NCBI GenBank assembly: GCA_001556125.1
Contig: LSIG01000210.1
Location: 27,808-91,807, forward strand
Length of the DNA: 64,000 nt
Direction: 5' to 3'
Origin: Rhizobiales bacterium CCH10-E5
GTDB taxonomy: Bacteria; Pseudomonadota; Alphaproteobacteria; Rhizobiales; Beijerinckiaceae
The notes under the pieces are model-generated. The model made no database searches. It saw only the letters and a program-made list of their open reading frames with translations, and had not been told where the DNA came from. Below are positions 54,513 to 63,984 of this stretch, piece after piece. Position numbers and translations under genes: made by a program. The first letter of the stretch is position 1, and every line of letters begins with the position of its first letter.

Positions 54513-54608
54513 TGCGCGCCGCGTGCGCGCCTTGTCAATCGAGGTTTAGCGGTACAGCGGGCGAACACATCCGACAGGCTGGATGGCGACAGACGCCCCC
54601 ATTTCAGC

Positions 54609-54638
54609 AAAAAGGGCCCTGCCGGATCGGCAGGGCCC
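54609..54638 (-). terminator. Rho-independent terminator of the large chemoreceptor
   Basis: GGGCCCTGCCG (54614-54624) and CGGCAGGGCCC (54628-54638) form an 11-bp perfect stem with a three-base loop. On the minus strand it is followed by five T residues (complement of AAAAA at 54609-54613). It lies about 50 bases after the chemoreceptor stop. Confidence 0.92.
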
Positions 54639-54686
54639 TCGTCAGGCGCGGGCAGTCAGGCCAAGCGCGATGCCCTGAAAACCACC

Positions 54687-57392
54687 TCAGAACTCTTCCC
54701 ACCCCGACCCGCCTGCGCGGCTGTTGGCAACCTTCCTGGCCGGAGCCGAAGCGGGGGCCGCGCCCTGCGGCTGCGAAGCCGCCGGCCGGGGCATTGCACG
54801 TGGCGCCCGCGCCTTGGTCTGGGCGAAGGCGGCTTCGGCAAGCTGGCGCAGGCGTGCGGGCTCGGTCGCCGTCGAAGTGGCGATCTGGCTGGCGGAGCCG
54901 GCCTCGGGCCCGGTCCTGAAAGCCGCGACGAGGTCGTTGAGCTGTCCGATCTTGCCCGAGAGCGAGCCGGCGGATGCCGCGCTCTCTTCGGCCAGCGCCG
55001 CGTTCTGCTGGGTGATCTCGTCCATATGTGCGACGGTCTGGCTCATCTCATCGATGCCGTTCGCCTGTTCGGAGGTGGCAGACGAGATCTCCGAGACGGT
55101 GCTCGCGACCTTGCGCGAGGCCTGAACGATCTGCTCCAGAACCGTTCCGGCCGAGCGGACCAGTCCGACACCCTGCTGAACCTCGCTGCCGGACTCTGCG
55201 ATGAGCGTCGTGATGTCCTTGGCGGCGTCGCCGGCGCGCTGCGCGAGGGTGCGAACTTCGGATGCCACGACGGCAAAGCCCTTGCCGGCGTCACCGGCGC
55301 GGGCCGCCTCGACGGCGGCATTGAGCGCAAGAAGATTCGTCTGGAAGGCGATGCCGTCGATCACGGTGGTGATGTCCGAGATCTTCTGCGACGCGGCTTC
55401 GATGCGCGTCATCGCATCGACCGCGTCCGAGACGATGGCTCCGCCCTTGCCCGCCACCGCCATCGCTTCCTCGGCGAGCTTAACGGCCTGACGGGACGCG
55501 TTCGCAGCCGCTTTGACGGAAGCCGCGAGTTGCTCCGTCGTCGCCGCGGTTTCCTCGAGACTCGAGGCCTGCTCCTCGGTCCGCTTCGACAGGTCGTTTG
55601 CGCCCATGTTGATTTCGCGCGCAGCGAGGCCGACATCGGCCGAAGTGACCTGAATGGTCCTCACAGTCGCCGAGAGGCGGTCGACCGTGTCGTCGATCGC
55701 CTCCTTGAGCGTCTGGAAGACGCCCTGATACTGGCCTGTCACGCGGCTGGTGAGATCGGCCGCAGCCAGGGCCTGCATGACCCGGGCGAAGTCGACCGTC
55801 GCGTCCTCGACAACGGCTGAAACCTGGTTGAGACCGACGGCGATGTCGCGAACGAACCCCTCCTTGCCGTCGAGCGACAGCCTGGCCGAGAAATCGCCGG
55901 CACGGGCGGCTTCGACAACGGCCGCGACCTCGGCCTCGCTGCGCAGCTCGGCCGTCACATTGCGCCAGATCAGCGTGTGGCCGATCGTGTTGCCACCTGC
56001 GTCGCTGATATAGGCCATGTCGACCATGATCGCCTCGGCGCCGACATCGTAGCGCACCTTCCTGACCTGGCCATTATCGAGGATGAGCTGGCGCTTGAGA
56101 TTGGCGTTGGTGCGATAACAGTCGATATGCTCGCCTATCATCGCCTCGACCCTGAACCCCGGCGAGGCCGCCTGGAACGTCGGCTCCAGCTGCTTCAGCA
56201 GGCGCAGCAGCGAGGCGCTCATGAAGGTGATCCGCTCCTCAGGATCGGTGATCATCAGCATCGTCGGCGACTGGTTCATGGCCGAGACCGTCAGGGCCGT
56301 GCGGCCTGCCTCGGCCCGTCCCTGATCGGCAGCGCGCGCGATCTCGCCGATCTCGTTGGCGAGGGCGGTATGCGGAACCGGTCTGGAAAAATCCCCCGCC
56401 TCATGACGCCGCAGGGACGCGACCAGATCGCCGAGCGGGTTGCGGATGGTGCGGACGAAGCCGAGCGCACAGCCGAAGACGACAAGCGCCGCCAGCGCCG
56501 CGATGACGAGATCGCGCATCGCCTTCGACTCGATCCCGCCGATACGGGCCTCGATCAGGCGGATCAGCTGGGTCTGCGCACCGCGCCAGAGCGCGTCGGA
56601 GGCGGCCGCAAAAGCGGTTGCAGCGGCCTGAGCGTCCGGCTGGCGCAGCGAGGGCGCGCGCTCCATCGCATAGTCCTCGCGCAGCGCAGCGGCCTGGCGC
56701 GAGACCGCCGCGCCGGCGCTCTCGAAGCCGCTGCGGACGGCGGCGAGGGCAGCCCCGAGACTGCCATCGGTATTACCTGCGACACCGGACGCGAGGGAGG
56801 ACTGCACGGCCGAAAGCGCGATGTCGTAGCGCGTCGCCGCCTGAACCAGCGCGTCGTGCTGACGGGGCGTGACCTTGTTGCCCATCAGGGCCGGTTGCAT
56901 CGCGGCGTCGAGCGCAGCCCGCGCGATCACCAATTCCGGCAGCCGGACGGCGACAACATCCATCACGTAGTAGGAGTCGACATCGGGATCGAGGGTGAGG
57001 TTGGAGCCGTCGGCGATCTTCTGGATGGCGGCCTGGCCGGCGTCCCAGGCCGCGTTGCGGTCCTTGCCTTCGCCGAGAGCGCCGGCGAAAGCCCGCATCG
57101 CCTCTCCGGCCTTCAAAGCCTCGGCGGCTGGCTGCTGGGCAGCGACACGGCGCGCCTCGCTCGCGAGCCGATCGGCCGACGCCGCGGGCGCAGTGCTGGC
57201 CGCAAGCGCCGCCCAGACATCACTCAGCACCCGGGCGCCGGTGACCTCGAGCGCGGAAAAGGCGATGTCCTTGCGAACCTGTTGGACGAAAAGCAGCGTC
57301 AGATGCCCGATCGGCAGCAGCATGAGTGCCATGATCACGGCGATTTTCGCGCCCACCGTGAGAGACGCGATCCGGGCAGTCAAAATCTTCAT
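54687..57392 (-). CDS. Large methyl-accepting chemotaxis protein with PAS domain and CheR-tether tail
   Basis: A 901-residue chemoreceptor. TM1 is at about 13-35 ([23 protein letters not shown]); a periplasmic helical region of about 260 residues follows; TM2 is near 295-315 ([20 protein letters not shown]). Then HAMP, a PAS domain ([21 protein letters not shown]), a second HAMP-like stretch, and the signalling hairpin ([21 protein letters not shown]). It ends in an Ala/Pro-rich linker and GWEEF, matching the xWxxF pentapeptide that docks CheR/CheB. The ATG at 57392 lacks a good Shine-Dalgarno sequence; TTG at 57428 is the alternative. Confidence 0.92.
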   Translation of the reverse strand: MKILTARIASLTVGAKIAVIMALMLLPIGHLTLLFVQQVRKDIAFSALEVTGARVLSDVWAALAASTAPAASADRLASEARRVAAQQPAAEALKAGEAMRAFAGALGEGKDRNAAWDAGQAAIQKIADGSNLTLDPDVDSYYVMDVVAVRLPELVIARAALDAAMQPALMGNKVTPRQHDALVQAATRYDIALSAVQSSLASGVAGNTDGSLGAALAAVRSGFESAGAAVSRQAAALREDYAMERAPSLRQPDAQAAATAFAAASDALWRGAQTQLIRLIEARIGGIESKAMRDLVIAALAALVVFGCALGFVRTIRNPLGDLVASLRRHEAGDFSRPVPHTALANEIGEIARAADQGRAEAGRTALTVSAMNQSPTMLMITDPEERITFMSASLLRLLKQLEPTFQAASPGFRVEAMIGEHIDCYRTNANLKRQLILDNGQVRKVRYDVGAEAIMVDMAYISDAGGNTIGHTLIWRNVTAELRSEAEVAAVVEAARAGDFSARLSLDGKEGFVRDIAVGLNQVSAVVEDATVDFARVMQALAAADLTSRVTGQYQGVFQTLKEAIDDTVDRLSATVRTIQVTSADVGLAAREINMGANDLSKRTEEQASSLEETAATTEQLAASVKAAANASRQAVKLAEEAMAVAGKGGAIVSDAVDAMTRIEAASQKISDITTVIDGIAFQTNLLALNAAVEAARAGDAGKGFAVVASEVRTLAQRAGDAAKDITTLIAESGSEVQQGVGLVRSAGTVLEQIVQASRKVASTVSEISSATSEQANGIDEMSQTVAHMDEITQQNAALAEESAASAGSLSGKIGQLNDLVAAFRTGPEAGSASQIATSTATEPARLRQLAEAAFAQTKARAPRAMPRPAASQPQGAAPASAPARKVANSRAGGSGWEEF

Positions 57393-57591
57393 CGGGGGGG
57401 GGTCCGGGGCAGTGATGAGCCGGCACAAAGCTGGGACACAACCGTTAAGGATAACCTAAGGTAATGTTCCAATCGGAACGTCGCGACGAAGGTTGGAGGC
57501 GCCCGTCGCGGACTTCTCTGCGCAGGCTCCACGTCCTAAGCTCGGCGCTCGCGGCCGCCTTCCCACGCCGCGCAGCGAGAATGGACGGACG

Positions 57592-58350
57592 ATGCAGAGG
57601 ATCGATCTCAACTCGGATCTCGCGGAGGGCTTCGGCGCCTATCGCTGCGGCGACGATGCGGCGATGCTCTCGATCGTGACCTCGGCGAACGTCGCCTGCG
57701 GCCTGCATGCGGGGGACCCGGAGATCATGGCCAATGCCTTCGCGCTCGCGCGGCAGAACGGGGTGGCGGTCGGCGCTCATCCGGGCTTCCCGGATCTCTG
57801 GGGTTTCGGACGGCGGCGCATCCCCTTCAGCACGGGCGAGATCGAGCGGCTCGTTGCCTATCAGATCGGTGCCGCCGCCGCGCTCGCCTCCTATGCGGGC
57901 CACCGCATCACCTATGTGAAGCCGCATGGCGCGCTCGGAAACATCTCCTGCGAGGAGCGGCCCGTGGCGGACGCGATCGCTCGCGCGATCAAGGCGGTCG
58001 ATCCGACGCTGGGATTTCTCGCGACCGCGCTGACGCAGCAGGTCGCGGCCGGCGAGGCGGCAGGGCTGAAGGTCCATCAGGAGATCTTCGCGGATCGCGG
58101 CTACACCGAGGAGGGGCAACTCGTGGCGCGCCATCTGCCGGGCGCCATGATCACCGATGCGCGCGAGGCGGCCGAGCGCGTCGTCGCGATGGTCCGCGAG
58201 GGCGCGCTGGTCACGCTGTCGGGGCGGCGCCTGCCGACCGGCATCGAATCCGTCTGCGTCCATGGCGATTCCGCCCATGCGGTCGCGACCGCTCGTGCCG
58301 TGAGGGAGGCGCTGGAGGAGGCCGGCATCGGGCTCGCCCCCTTCGCATGA
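57592..58350 (+). CDS. pxpA: 5-oxoprolinase subunit A (LamB/YcsF family)
   Basis: A subunit of the three-part ATP-dependent 5-oxoprolinase that opens 5-oxoproline (pyroglutamate) to glutamate. It has 252 residues from the ATG at 57592: MQRIDLNSDLAEGFGAYRCGDD, SANVACGLHAGDP, GAHPGFPDLWGFGRR, and YVKPHGALGN are family signatures. Its stop overlaps pxpB (ATGA). The upstream 200-base gap contains a GTTCC-AATC-GGAAC dyad (57466-57479) but no recognised promoter. Confidence 0.94.
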   Translation: MQRIDLNSDLAEGFGAYRCGDDAAMLSIVTSANVACGLHAGDPEIMANAFALARQNGVAVGAHPGFPDLWGFGRRRIPFSTGEIERLVAYQIGAAAALASYAGHRITYVKPHGALGNISCEERPVADAIARAIKAVDPTLGFLATALTQQVAAGEAAGLKVHQEIFADRGYTEEGQLVARHLPGAMITDAREAAERVVAMVREGALVTLSGRRLPTGIESVCVHGDSAHAVATARAVREALEEAGIGLAPFA

Positions 58351-59084
58351 GCCAGGATGCGCCGGCTGCGCCAAAATTCCTCGACGCCGGGGAAGCGGCG
58401 CTGGTGGTCGAATTCGGCCGCAGCGTCGATCCCGGCCTCAGCGACAGGGTCCTCGCGCTGGACGCGGCACTGGCGGCCAATCCGCCGGAGGGCCTGCGCG
58501 AGCTCGTGCCGACCTATCGCTCGCTGATGATCCATTACGATCCGCTGCGGCTCGACCGGGCCCGGCTGGTCTCCCATGTGGAGGCGGCCCTGTCCGGCCC
58601 CGCGCCGGTCGCCAGCCGCAACAGCGCACTCTGGACACTGCCCTGCTGCTATGCGCCGCCCCATGGCGAGGACCTGGCCGAGATGGCCGGGCTCCTCGGG
58701 CTTACAGCGGACAGGGCCGCCGAGCTCCACGCCGCCGGGCGCTACCGCGTCTACATGTACGGCTTTTCCCCGGGCTTCACCTATCTCGGAGGCCTGCCGG
58801 AACCGCTGGCGATCTCGCGCCGGCCCCGCCCCCGCCCGCCGCATGACAGCCGGGCCGTGCTCGTTGGCGGTGGGCTTTGCGCCGTCGCCCATTTCGCGAT
58901 GCCCACCGGCTGGTATGTCGTCGGCCGCACGCCCGAGCGGCTCTATGCACCCGAGCGGAGCAGCGCCTTCCTGTTCGAGCCAGGCGACGAACTCGCCTTC
59001 GAAGCGATCGACACCGCAACCTTCGCCGCGCTGCAAGCCCGCGCAGAGGCCGGCGAGGTCGTCGCGCGCCGGAAGCCCGCATGA
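58347..59084 (+). CDS. pxpB: 5-oxoprolinase subunit B (KipI family)
   Basis: A 245-residue carboxyltransferase-domain protein (allophanate hydrolase subunit 1 / KipI type). Motifs: LVVEFGRSVDPGLSDRV, LPCCYAPPHGEDL, YMYGFSPGFTYLGGLPEPLAI, and GWYVVGRTPERLY. It overlaps pxpA and pxpC by four bases at each end, consistent with a stoichiometric complex. Confidence 0.94.
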   Translation: MSQDAPAAPKFLDAGEAALVVEFGRSVDPGLSDRVLALDAALAANPPEGLRELVPTYRSLMIHYDPLRLDRARLVSHVEAALSGPAPVASRNSALWTLPCCYAPPHGEDLAEMAGLLGLTADRAAELHAAGRYRVYMYGFSPGFTYLGGLPEPLAISRRPRPRPPHDSRAVLVGGGLCAVAHFAMPTGWYVVGRTPERLYAPERSSAFLFEPGDELAFEAIDTATFAALQARAEAGEVVARRKPA

Positions 59085-60103
59085 CGGCGCTGCGCATTCT
59101 TTCCGCCGGGCCGGGCGTGACCGTCCAGGATCGCGGACGCCCTGGCTATCTCCGCTACGGCGTCACCGTTGCTGGGCCGATGGACCCCTTCGCCCATGCG
59201 CTCGCCAACCGGGCGCTTGGCAATGAGATGGGCGCAGCCGCGATCGAGGTCTCGCTCGGCGGCGTCGAGGTCACAACCGAGGACCGGCCACTTGGCGTGG
59301 CCGTGGCGGGGGGCAGGTTCCGCGTAACGCTCGATGGCGAGGCGCTGCCGGCCGCTGCCGTGCTGCGCCTGGAACCGGGCTCGACCCTACGGCTGCGCGC
59401 CGGCGATGACGGCATGTGGGCCTATCTTGCAGTGGCCGGCGGCATCAGCCTGCCGTCCGTGCTGGGCTCGCAGGCAACCCATCTGCGCACCGGCATGGGC
59501 GGCCCGGGAGGGCGCATGCTCCGCGCCGGGGACGGTCTTCCCGTGGGGGTGGAGACAGGCGGCACCGCCGGCCCTGGTGAGATCCACGCCCACCTGCTGA
59601 ACCGGCCGGCCGATCTCGTCCGCGTGCTCCCCGGCCCGCAGGACGACTATTTCGACGCCGAGGCCTTCGCCGCCTTTCTCGCCGGTCCGTGGCGGATATC
59701 AGAGCGAGGCGACCGCATGGCCTGCTTCCTCGAAGGCCCTGTGCTGAGCCACCGGCTGGGTTTCAACATCCCATCGGATGGGGTTGCCATGGGGGCCATC
59801 CAGGTGCCGGGCGAAGGGCAGCCGATCGTGCTGATGGCGGACCGGCAGTCGACCGGCGGCTATCCGAAGATCGCGACGGTGATCGGCGCCGATCTCGGGC
59901 GCCTTGCCCAGGCACGCCCAGGAACACAGATCGCCTTCCGGGCGGTCAGCCATGCCGAGGCGGTGCAGGCGCTGGCGGAGGAGCGTGCCTTTCTCGCAGG
60001 ACCAATCTCGGTCGAGCCCTTGCGGCGCACCACGTTCAGTCCCGAATTCCTGCTCGCCCGCAACCTTGTCGGCGGCTGGATCGACGGGCTGCGCCGGGAC
60101 TGA
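59081..60103 (+). CDS. pxpC: 5-oxoprolinase subunit C (KipA family)
   Basis: A 340-residue carboxyltransferase-domain protein (KipA / allophanate hydrolase subunit 2). Family features: ILSAGPGVTVQDRGRPGYLRYGV, AGPMDPFAHALANRALGN, AVAGGI, VLPGPQDDYF and SDGVAMGAIQVPGEGQPIVLM. ATG at 59081 overlaps the pxpB stop. Completes the pxpABC operon; the divergent-facing LuxR gene at 60119 may regulate it. Confidence 0.94.
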   Translation: MTALRILSAGPGVTVQDRGRPGYLRYGVTVAGPMDPFAHALANRALGNEMGAAAIEVSLGGVEVTTEDRPLGVAVAGGRFRVTLDGEALPAAAVLRLEPGSTLRLRAGDDGMWAYLAVAGGISLPSVLGSQATHLRTGMGGPGGRMLRAGDGLPVGVETGGTAGPGEIHAHLLNRPADLVRVLPGPQDDYFDAEAFAAFLAGPWRISERGDRMACFLEGPVLSHRLGFNIPSDGVAMGAIQVPGEGQPIVLMADRQSTGGYPKIATVIGADLGRLAQARPGTQIAFRAVSHAEAVQALAEERAFLAGPISVEPLRRTTFSPEFLLARNLVGGWIDGLRRD

Positions 60104-60118
60104 GCGGCGCTCTCGCGC

Positions 60119-60757
60119 TCAGGCGGCCTCCTCGACGAAGGTCGCGACGAAGCGCACGAGTTCGCTCTGCCGGGCGGTGCCGGTCTTGGCGAAGAGGCGC
60201 TGGAGATGAGTGCGCGCCGTGGTGCGGGCAATGCCGAGCTTGCGGGCGGCCTCGACCGTGTCCATGCCTTTGACGATGAGGCCGAGGATCCGCGCCTCGG
60301 TGGGCGTCAGCCCGCAGGCTTCGGCGACTTCGTCGACATTGCGGTCGATCATGCGCTGGGGATCGTCGACCGTCAGGATGAAGAGATCCATGCCGGCCCC
60401 GCCGAGATGGACGGCATCGATGACCGTCTGGCGGCCGCAGCGCATCAGCAGCGGCAGCCTTATCTCCTCGGAGGCCGTGCCGGCCAAGCGCCGCTTGAGC
60501 CAGGTCTGGAGACGGGCCGCGAAGAGCTTGTCGGAGCAGATGAGACGGCCCTCGCCGCTGAGCCCCTCACGGGTCAGCGCCGTGGCGCCCTGATTGCGGA
60601 AATGCACGCGCAGTTCGGCGTCGATCACGAAGAGGGGTTTGGCACCTCGGCCCGGATCGCGTGCGGGAGCGCAGCAGGACGGGAGAGGCTGGGGTGAAGC
60701 CGGATGCGGCAGGCTGAAGATCATGGACATGCGAGGAGCGTCCTCGATTTCGAGCAT
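60119..60757 (-). CDS. LuxR-type helix-turn-helix regulator
   Basis: A 212-residue protein. A degenerate PAS-like sensor region (PLFVIDAELRVHFRNQGATAL) is followed by a C-terminal LuxR HTH (LTPTEARILGLIVKGMDTVEAARKLGIARTTARTHLQRLF). No receiver domain, so it is not a classical response regulator. It resembles the regulator at 62788 in domain plan. Convergent with pxpABC (15-base gap). Effector unknown. A start at the internal Met 10 or 12 is possible. Confidence 0.85.
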   Translation of the reverse strand: MLEIEDAPRMSMIFSLPHPASPQPLPSCCAPARDPGRGAKPLFVIDAELRVHFRNQGATALTREGLSGEGRLICSDKLFAARLQTWLKRRLAGTASEEIRLPLLMRCGRQTVIDAVHLGGAGMDLFILTVDDPQRMIDRNVDEVAEACGLTPTEARILGLIVKGMDTVEAARKLGIARTTARTHLQRLFAKTGTARQSELVRFVATFVEEAA

Positions 60758-60888
60758 CTTCGCGGTTCCTTGCGTGACAGCTGGCCCGGAAGCGCCCTGT
60801 CAGACGGCGTGGTCGTGTTCCTTCTGTTGGTCGCGCCGACGGGGCTGCTGGTTCATCGGGATCGTGCGGCGCCGCGTGGGCGGTATCG

Positions 60889-61671
60889 TCAGATCCGCAG
60901 CGAAAGCCGATAGGTGTAGCTGTCGCCCCGGAAGAGGCCCTCGACATATTCGAGCATGTCGCCGTCACGAGCGAAGCTGCGGCGTTTGATCAGCAGGCAG
61001 GGTACCGGCTCATCGAAGCCGAAAATCGCGGATTCCTCCGCGCTCGGCTGCGCGGCCTCGATGGTCTGGTCGCAGCGTTCGAGCGGCGCGCCCAGCAGGG
61101 CCAGCGCCGCGTAAACCGACCCGCCGAGATCGGCCTGTTCGAGCTCCGGAGCCCGCTGGAGGTTGTACCAGCCGGTTTCGCGCGAGAGAGGCACTCCATC
61201 GCCACTTCGCACCCGAACGAGCTTCAAAAAACGCGCGGAGTCGTCCAGACCGAACAGAGCGGCGATGGTGGGATCGCTGACGACGGTTCGCTCCAGGATC
61301 CGCGACGATGGCACGCGTCCAAGTTCGCGCATCTCCTCGGTAAAGCCTTTCAGACGGTCCATCCCCGAATGCAGGCGCCCTGTCGTGCCCTGGACGATCG
61401 ATCCGAGCCGCCCCTGCGCGCTCAGCAGCTTCTTCGACCGCAGCGCGTTATAGGCCCGCTGAACGGTCGAGCGGCTGATGGCGAGACGCTCGGCGAGCTG
61501 TCGCTCCGCCGGCAGGGTCGTGCCGGGTGGCAAGGTCCCAGTCCCGATCAGGCGCGCCAGCTGATCTTCCAATTGCTGGTAGAGCGGCTGCGCCGTGTCG
61601 TCGCGGAGATCCAGCAGATCCTGGAACGGCGGACGCCTCCGCACGTTGCTGGGCTTGAGCGGCAATGTCAT
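60889..61671 (-). CDS. GntR-family regulator (HutC/UTRA type)
   Basis: A 260-residue repressor. The winged helix-turn-helix (about residues 25-90; QPLYQQLEDQLARLI, LPAERQLAERLAISRSTVQRAYNAL) is joined to a UTRA effector domain (FLKLVRVRSGDGVPLSRETGWY ... LIKRRSFARDGDMLEYVEGLFRGD). Start is the ATG at 61671 (MTLPLKPSNV). Divergent from the PfkB-family kinase at 61726 with a 54-base gap, the usual layout for a repressor of a sugar-utilisation gene. Confidence 0.92.
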   Translation of the reverse strand: MTLPLKPSNVRRRPPFQDLLDLRDDTAQPLYQQLEDQLARLIGTGTLPPGTTLPAERQLAERLAISRSTVQRAYNALRSKKLLSAQGRLGSIVQGTTGRLHSGMDRLKGFTEEMRELGRVPSSRILERTVVSDPTIAALFGLDDSARFLKLVRVRSGDGVPLSRETGWYNLQRAPELEQADLGGSVYAALALLGAPLERCDQTIEAAQPSAEESAIFGFDEPVPCLLIKRRSFARDGDMLEYVEGLFRGDSYTYRLSLRI

Positions 61672-61725
61672 CGGCAGGCAGATGCGCGGGCGGCGCTGAC
61701 GGACTGCGAAAGGGGATCGGACACG

Positions 61726-62673
61726 ATGGCTGCAGGCTCCGTCTTCGTGCTGGCAAGCTTCGTCCTGTCCTGTTCGGCCAAGGTCCAGCGGTTCCCGCGA
61801 CCGGGCGAGTCGCTTGCGGCCGATATCGTCATGATCGAGCCCGGCGGCAAGGGACTGAACCTCGCCGTCGCTGCGCGGCGTCTCGGCGCCGAGGTGGACG
61901 GGCTGCTGGCGGTGGGCGACGATCTCGCCTCCGCCTTCGCCGCGCCCGCTCTGGCACAGGCCGATCTGCCTGCGTCGATGTTGATCCGCGTCGTCGGCAA
62001 GACGGGAAGCGGCGTCGGCTTCACCGACGCTCACGGCGAAACCTGCCTCGCCGTCGATCCCGGAGCGAACCACGCCTTGTCGGCCGACCATGTGCGGGAG
62101 GCTGCGGAGCGCATCGCCGCTGCCGCCATGGTGATGGCGCAGTTCGAGATCGCCGACGGCCCCATCGCTGAGGCCTTCGCGCTGGCGCGTCGCGCCGGCG
62201 TCACGACCCTGCTCAATCCGTCGCCCTTCCGGCCAATCCCGGACGAGATCCTGGCGACGACCGACATCCTTGTGCTCAACCAGACCGAAGCCGAGGCGCT
62301 GGCGGAGACGGTCTTGCCCGGCGCGATCGATCCGGCCGAGCCGGCCCGCTTCGTCTCGGAGCTGGGGCCGGCGGTTCTGGCTCGCGGACCGAGGCTGGTC
62401 GTGCTGACGCTGGGCGCGGCCGGCGCCGTCGCGCTCGGACATGAGGGCGCCATCGGCCAGCCAGCCTTTCCCGTCGACGTCGTCGACACGCTGGGCGCCG
62501 GCGATGCCTTCGCCGCGGCGCTCGGCGTGGCGCTGGCACGCGGCCGCGGCACCGCCGAGGCGCTGCGCCAGGCTGCAGCCGCGGGCGCGGTGGCGACCCG
62601 CCGGGCCGGGGTCTTCGACGCGCTCGGCTGCCAAACCGACCTCGACCAGCTCATCGGTCTTGCCCGCGTCTAG
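61726..62673 (+). CDS. PfkB-family carbohydrate kinase (ribokinase-like)
   Basis: A 315-residue sugar or nucleoside kinase. Substrate side: PGGKGLNLAVAARRLGA. ATP side and catalytic base: VVDTLGAGDAFAAALGVAL. The VLNQTEAEAL segment is typical of ribokinases. Start ATG 61726. No sugar transporter is adjacent, so the substrate (ribose, fructose or other) is open. The divergent GntR/UTRA gene probably controls it. Confidence 0.9.
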   Translation: MAAGSVFVLASFVLSCSAKVQRFPRPGESLAADIVMIEPGGKGLNLAVAARRLGAEVDGLLAVGDDLASAFAAPALAQADLPASMLIRVVGKTGSGVGFTDAHGETCLAVDPGANHALSADHVREAAERIAAAAMVMAQFEIADGPIAEAFALARRAGVTTLLNPSPFRPIPDEILATTDILVLNQTEAEALAETVLPGAIDPAEPARFVSELGPAVLARGPRLVVLTLGAAGAVALGHEGAIGQPAFPVDVVDTLGAGDAFAAALGVALARGRGTAEALRQAAAAGAVATRRAGVFDALGCQTDLDQLIGLARV

Positions 62674-62743
62674 CGCCGGACACGGCGCGACCCCGCTTTG
62701 GATTGTTTTTGGACTTTCCCGACCGATGTCGGCCTGCTAGCGT

Positions 62744-62773
62744 CTCCCGCCTGCCTGCTTCGGCAGGCGGGAG
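62744..62773 (+). promoter_or_regulatory. Perfect 12-bp hairpin in the leader of a LuxR-type gene
   Basis: CTCCCGCCTGCC (62744-62755) and GGCAGGCGGGAG (62762-62773) are perfectly inverted around TGCTTC, ending 14 bases before the ATG at 62788. The gene's RBS (GAGG at 62777-62780) lies just outside the stem. No T-run follows. It may be a leader structure affecting translation, an operator, or a stabilising end for the upstream kinase mRNA. Confidence 0.5.
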
Positions 62774-62787
62774 GATGAGGCGCGCCC

Positions 62788-63927
62788 ATGTCCCGTTGCA
62801 GCGTCGAGGCGGTGACAGCCACAGCGGACGGTCTTCTCGCCGGCGCGCTCGATGCGGCGCAGATGCCGGAGGCGATCGAGCGGCTGCGCCGGCTCTTCGA
62901 CGGGTCGAAAGCCTGCCTCGCCCGTCTGGGGCCCGGCCTCTCCGTCGCAGACTCCGTGGCGACCGGCAGCGACGAGGCGATGCAACGTCGCTGCTACGAG
63001 GATCTCGCCGACGATTTCATCGCGTTCGCCGAGGGGCTGCGGGTCGTCCCGCTGGGCCGCGTCTATCGCGACAGTGATCTCTTCGGCGAAGCGACCCTCC
63101 GGTCCAGCCGCGCCTGGCGCGAATGGATGGCGCCTCAGGACATGTATGGCGGCCTCGGCTGTCGTCTCGCCGAGAGCGGCGGCAGCCAATGGTTCTTCGA
63201 CGTGCAGCGCGGGCAGCGCCAGGAGCCCTTCGGGGCGGAGGAGACCGCATTGCTGCAGCGGCTCGCGCCGCTGCTGCGGCGTGTCGCGCTCCTGAGCGCC
63301 GAGATGAGCCATGTCCGGCTGCAGCGGGACGAGGCACGCGATGCCCTCGATGCCGTGGCGATGGCGGTCATCCTGATCGATGGCGAATTGCGCGTCACTT
63401 ATGCCAATGCCGAGGCGGAGGCGATCCTCGCGGATGCGGAGGCACCGCTGGGGCTTCGGCAGGGGCGGCTCTTCACCCGCAACCCGGCTGACCAGCGGCT
63501 GCTGAGACAGGGCGTGGAGACGGCGCTGCTCGGCGGCGGAGAGGCGCTCGCCCAGGGTCCCTTCAGCCTCCTGATCAGGGACAACCGGGACGGGGAGCCT
63601 TCGCTCTCCGCCTGCATCATTCCGATGGCGCCGACCGCCACCGGGACCAGGCCGCGGCGCGTGATGCTCGCCCTCAAGCCGCTGGAGCAAGCGGCTGACT
63701 TCGTCGCCAGCAGCCGCCAACTCTTCCACCTCACCGAAAGCGAAGCCCGCTTCGCTTCGGCCCTGGCCTGCGGCCAGTCGCTGATCCAGGCTGCCGCGGC
63801 GCAGAAGGTGAGGATTTCGACGGCGCGCACGCATCTGGCGCGCATCTTCCAGAAGACCCAGACGCGCCAGCAGAGCCAGCTCGTCTCGCTGCTGCGCAGT
63901 GCCATCCTGCCGCTGCGGTCGCGCTGA
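62788..63927 (+). CDS. LuxR-type transcriptional regulator with PAS-like domain
   Basis: A 379-residue regulator. N-terminal about 180 residues form an unrecognised sensor (contains DMYGGLGCRLAESGGSQWFF); a PAS-like segment follows (AVILIDGELRVTYANAEAEAIL), and the C-terminal HTH is a divergent LuxR form (LTESEARFASALACGQSLIQAAAAQKVRISTARTHLARIF). ATG at 62788 behind a strong leader hairpin. Not in an operon with the kinase (114-base gap). A terminator follows. Target genes unknown. Confidence 0.85.
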   Translation: MSRCSVEAVTATADGLLAGALDAAQMPEAIERLRRLFDGSKACLARLGPGLSVADSVATGSDEAMQRRCYEDLADDFIAFAEGLRVVPLGRVYRDSDLFGEATLRSSRAWREWMAPQDMYGGLGCRLAESGGSQWFFDVQRGQRQEPFGAEETALLQRLAPLLRRVALLSAEMSHVRLQRDEARDALDAVAMAVILIDGELRVTYANAEAEAILADAEAPLGLRQGRLFTRNPADQRLLRQGVETALLGGGEALAQGPFSLLIRDNRDGEPSLSACIIPMAPTATGTRPRRVMLALKPLEQAADFVASSRQLFHLTESEARFASALACGQSLIQAAAAQKVRISTARTHLARIFQKTQTRQQSQLVSLLRSAILPLRSR

Positions 63928-63951
63928 CGGCCCGAGCATCGTTTGAACGCG

Positions 63952-63984
63952 AAAACGCCCGCGGCTTTTGGCTGCGGGCGTTTT
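63952..63984 (+). terminator. Bidirectional-looking terminator after the LuxR-type gene
   Basis: AAAACGCCCGC (63952-63962) and GCGGGCGTTTT (63974-63984) form an 11-bp stem; the flanking A- and T-runs could allow termination in both directions. It lies 25 bases after the stop codon. Confidence 0.85.
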
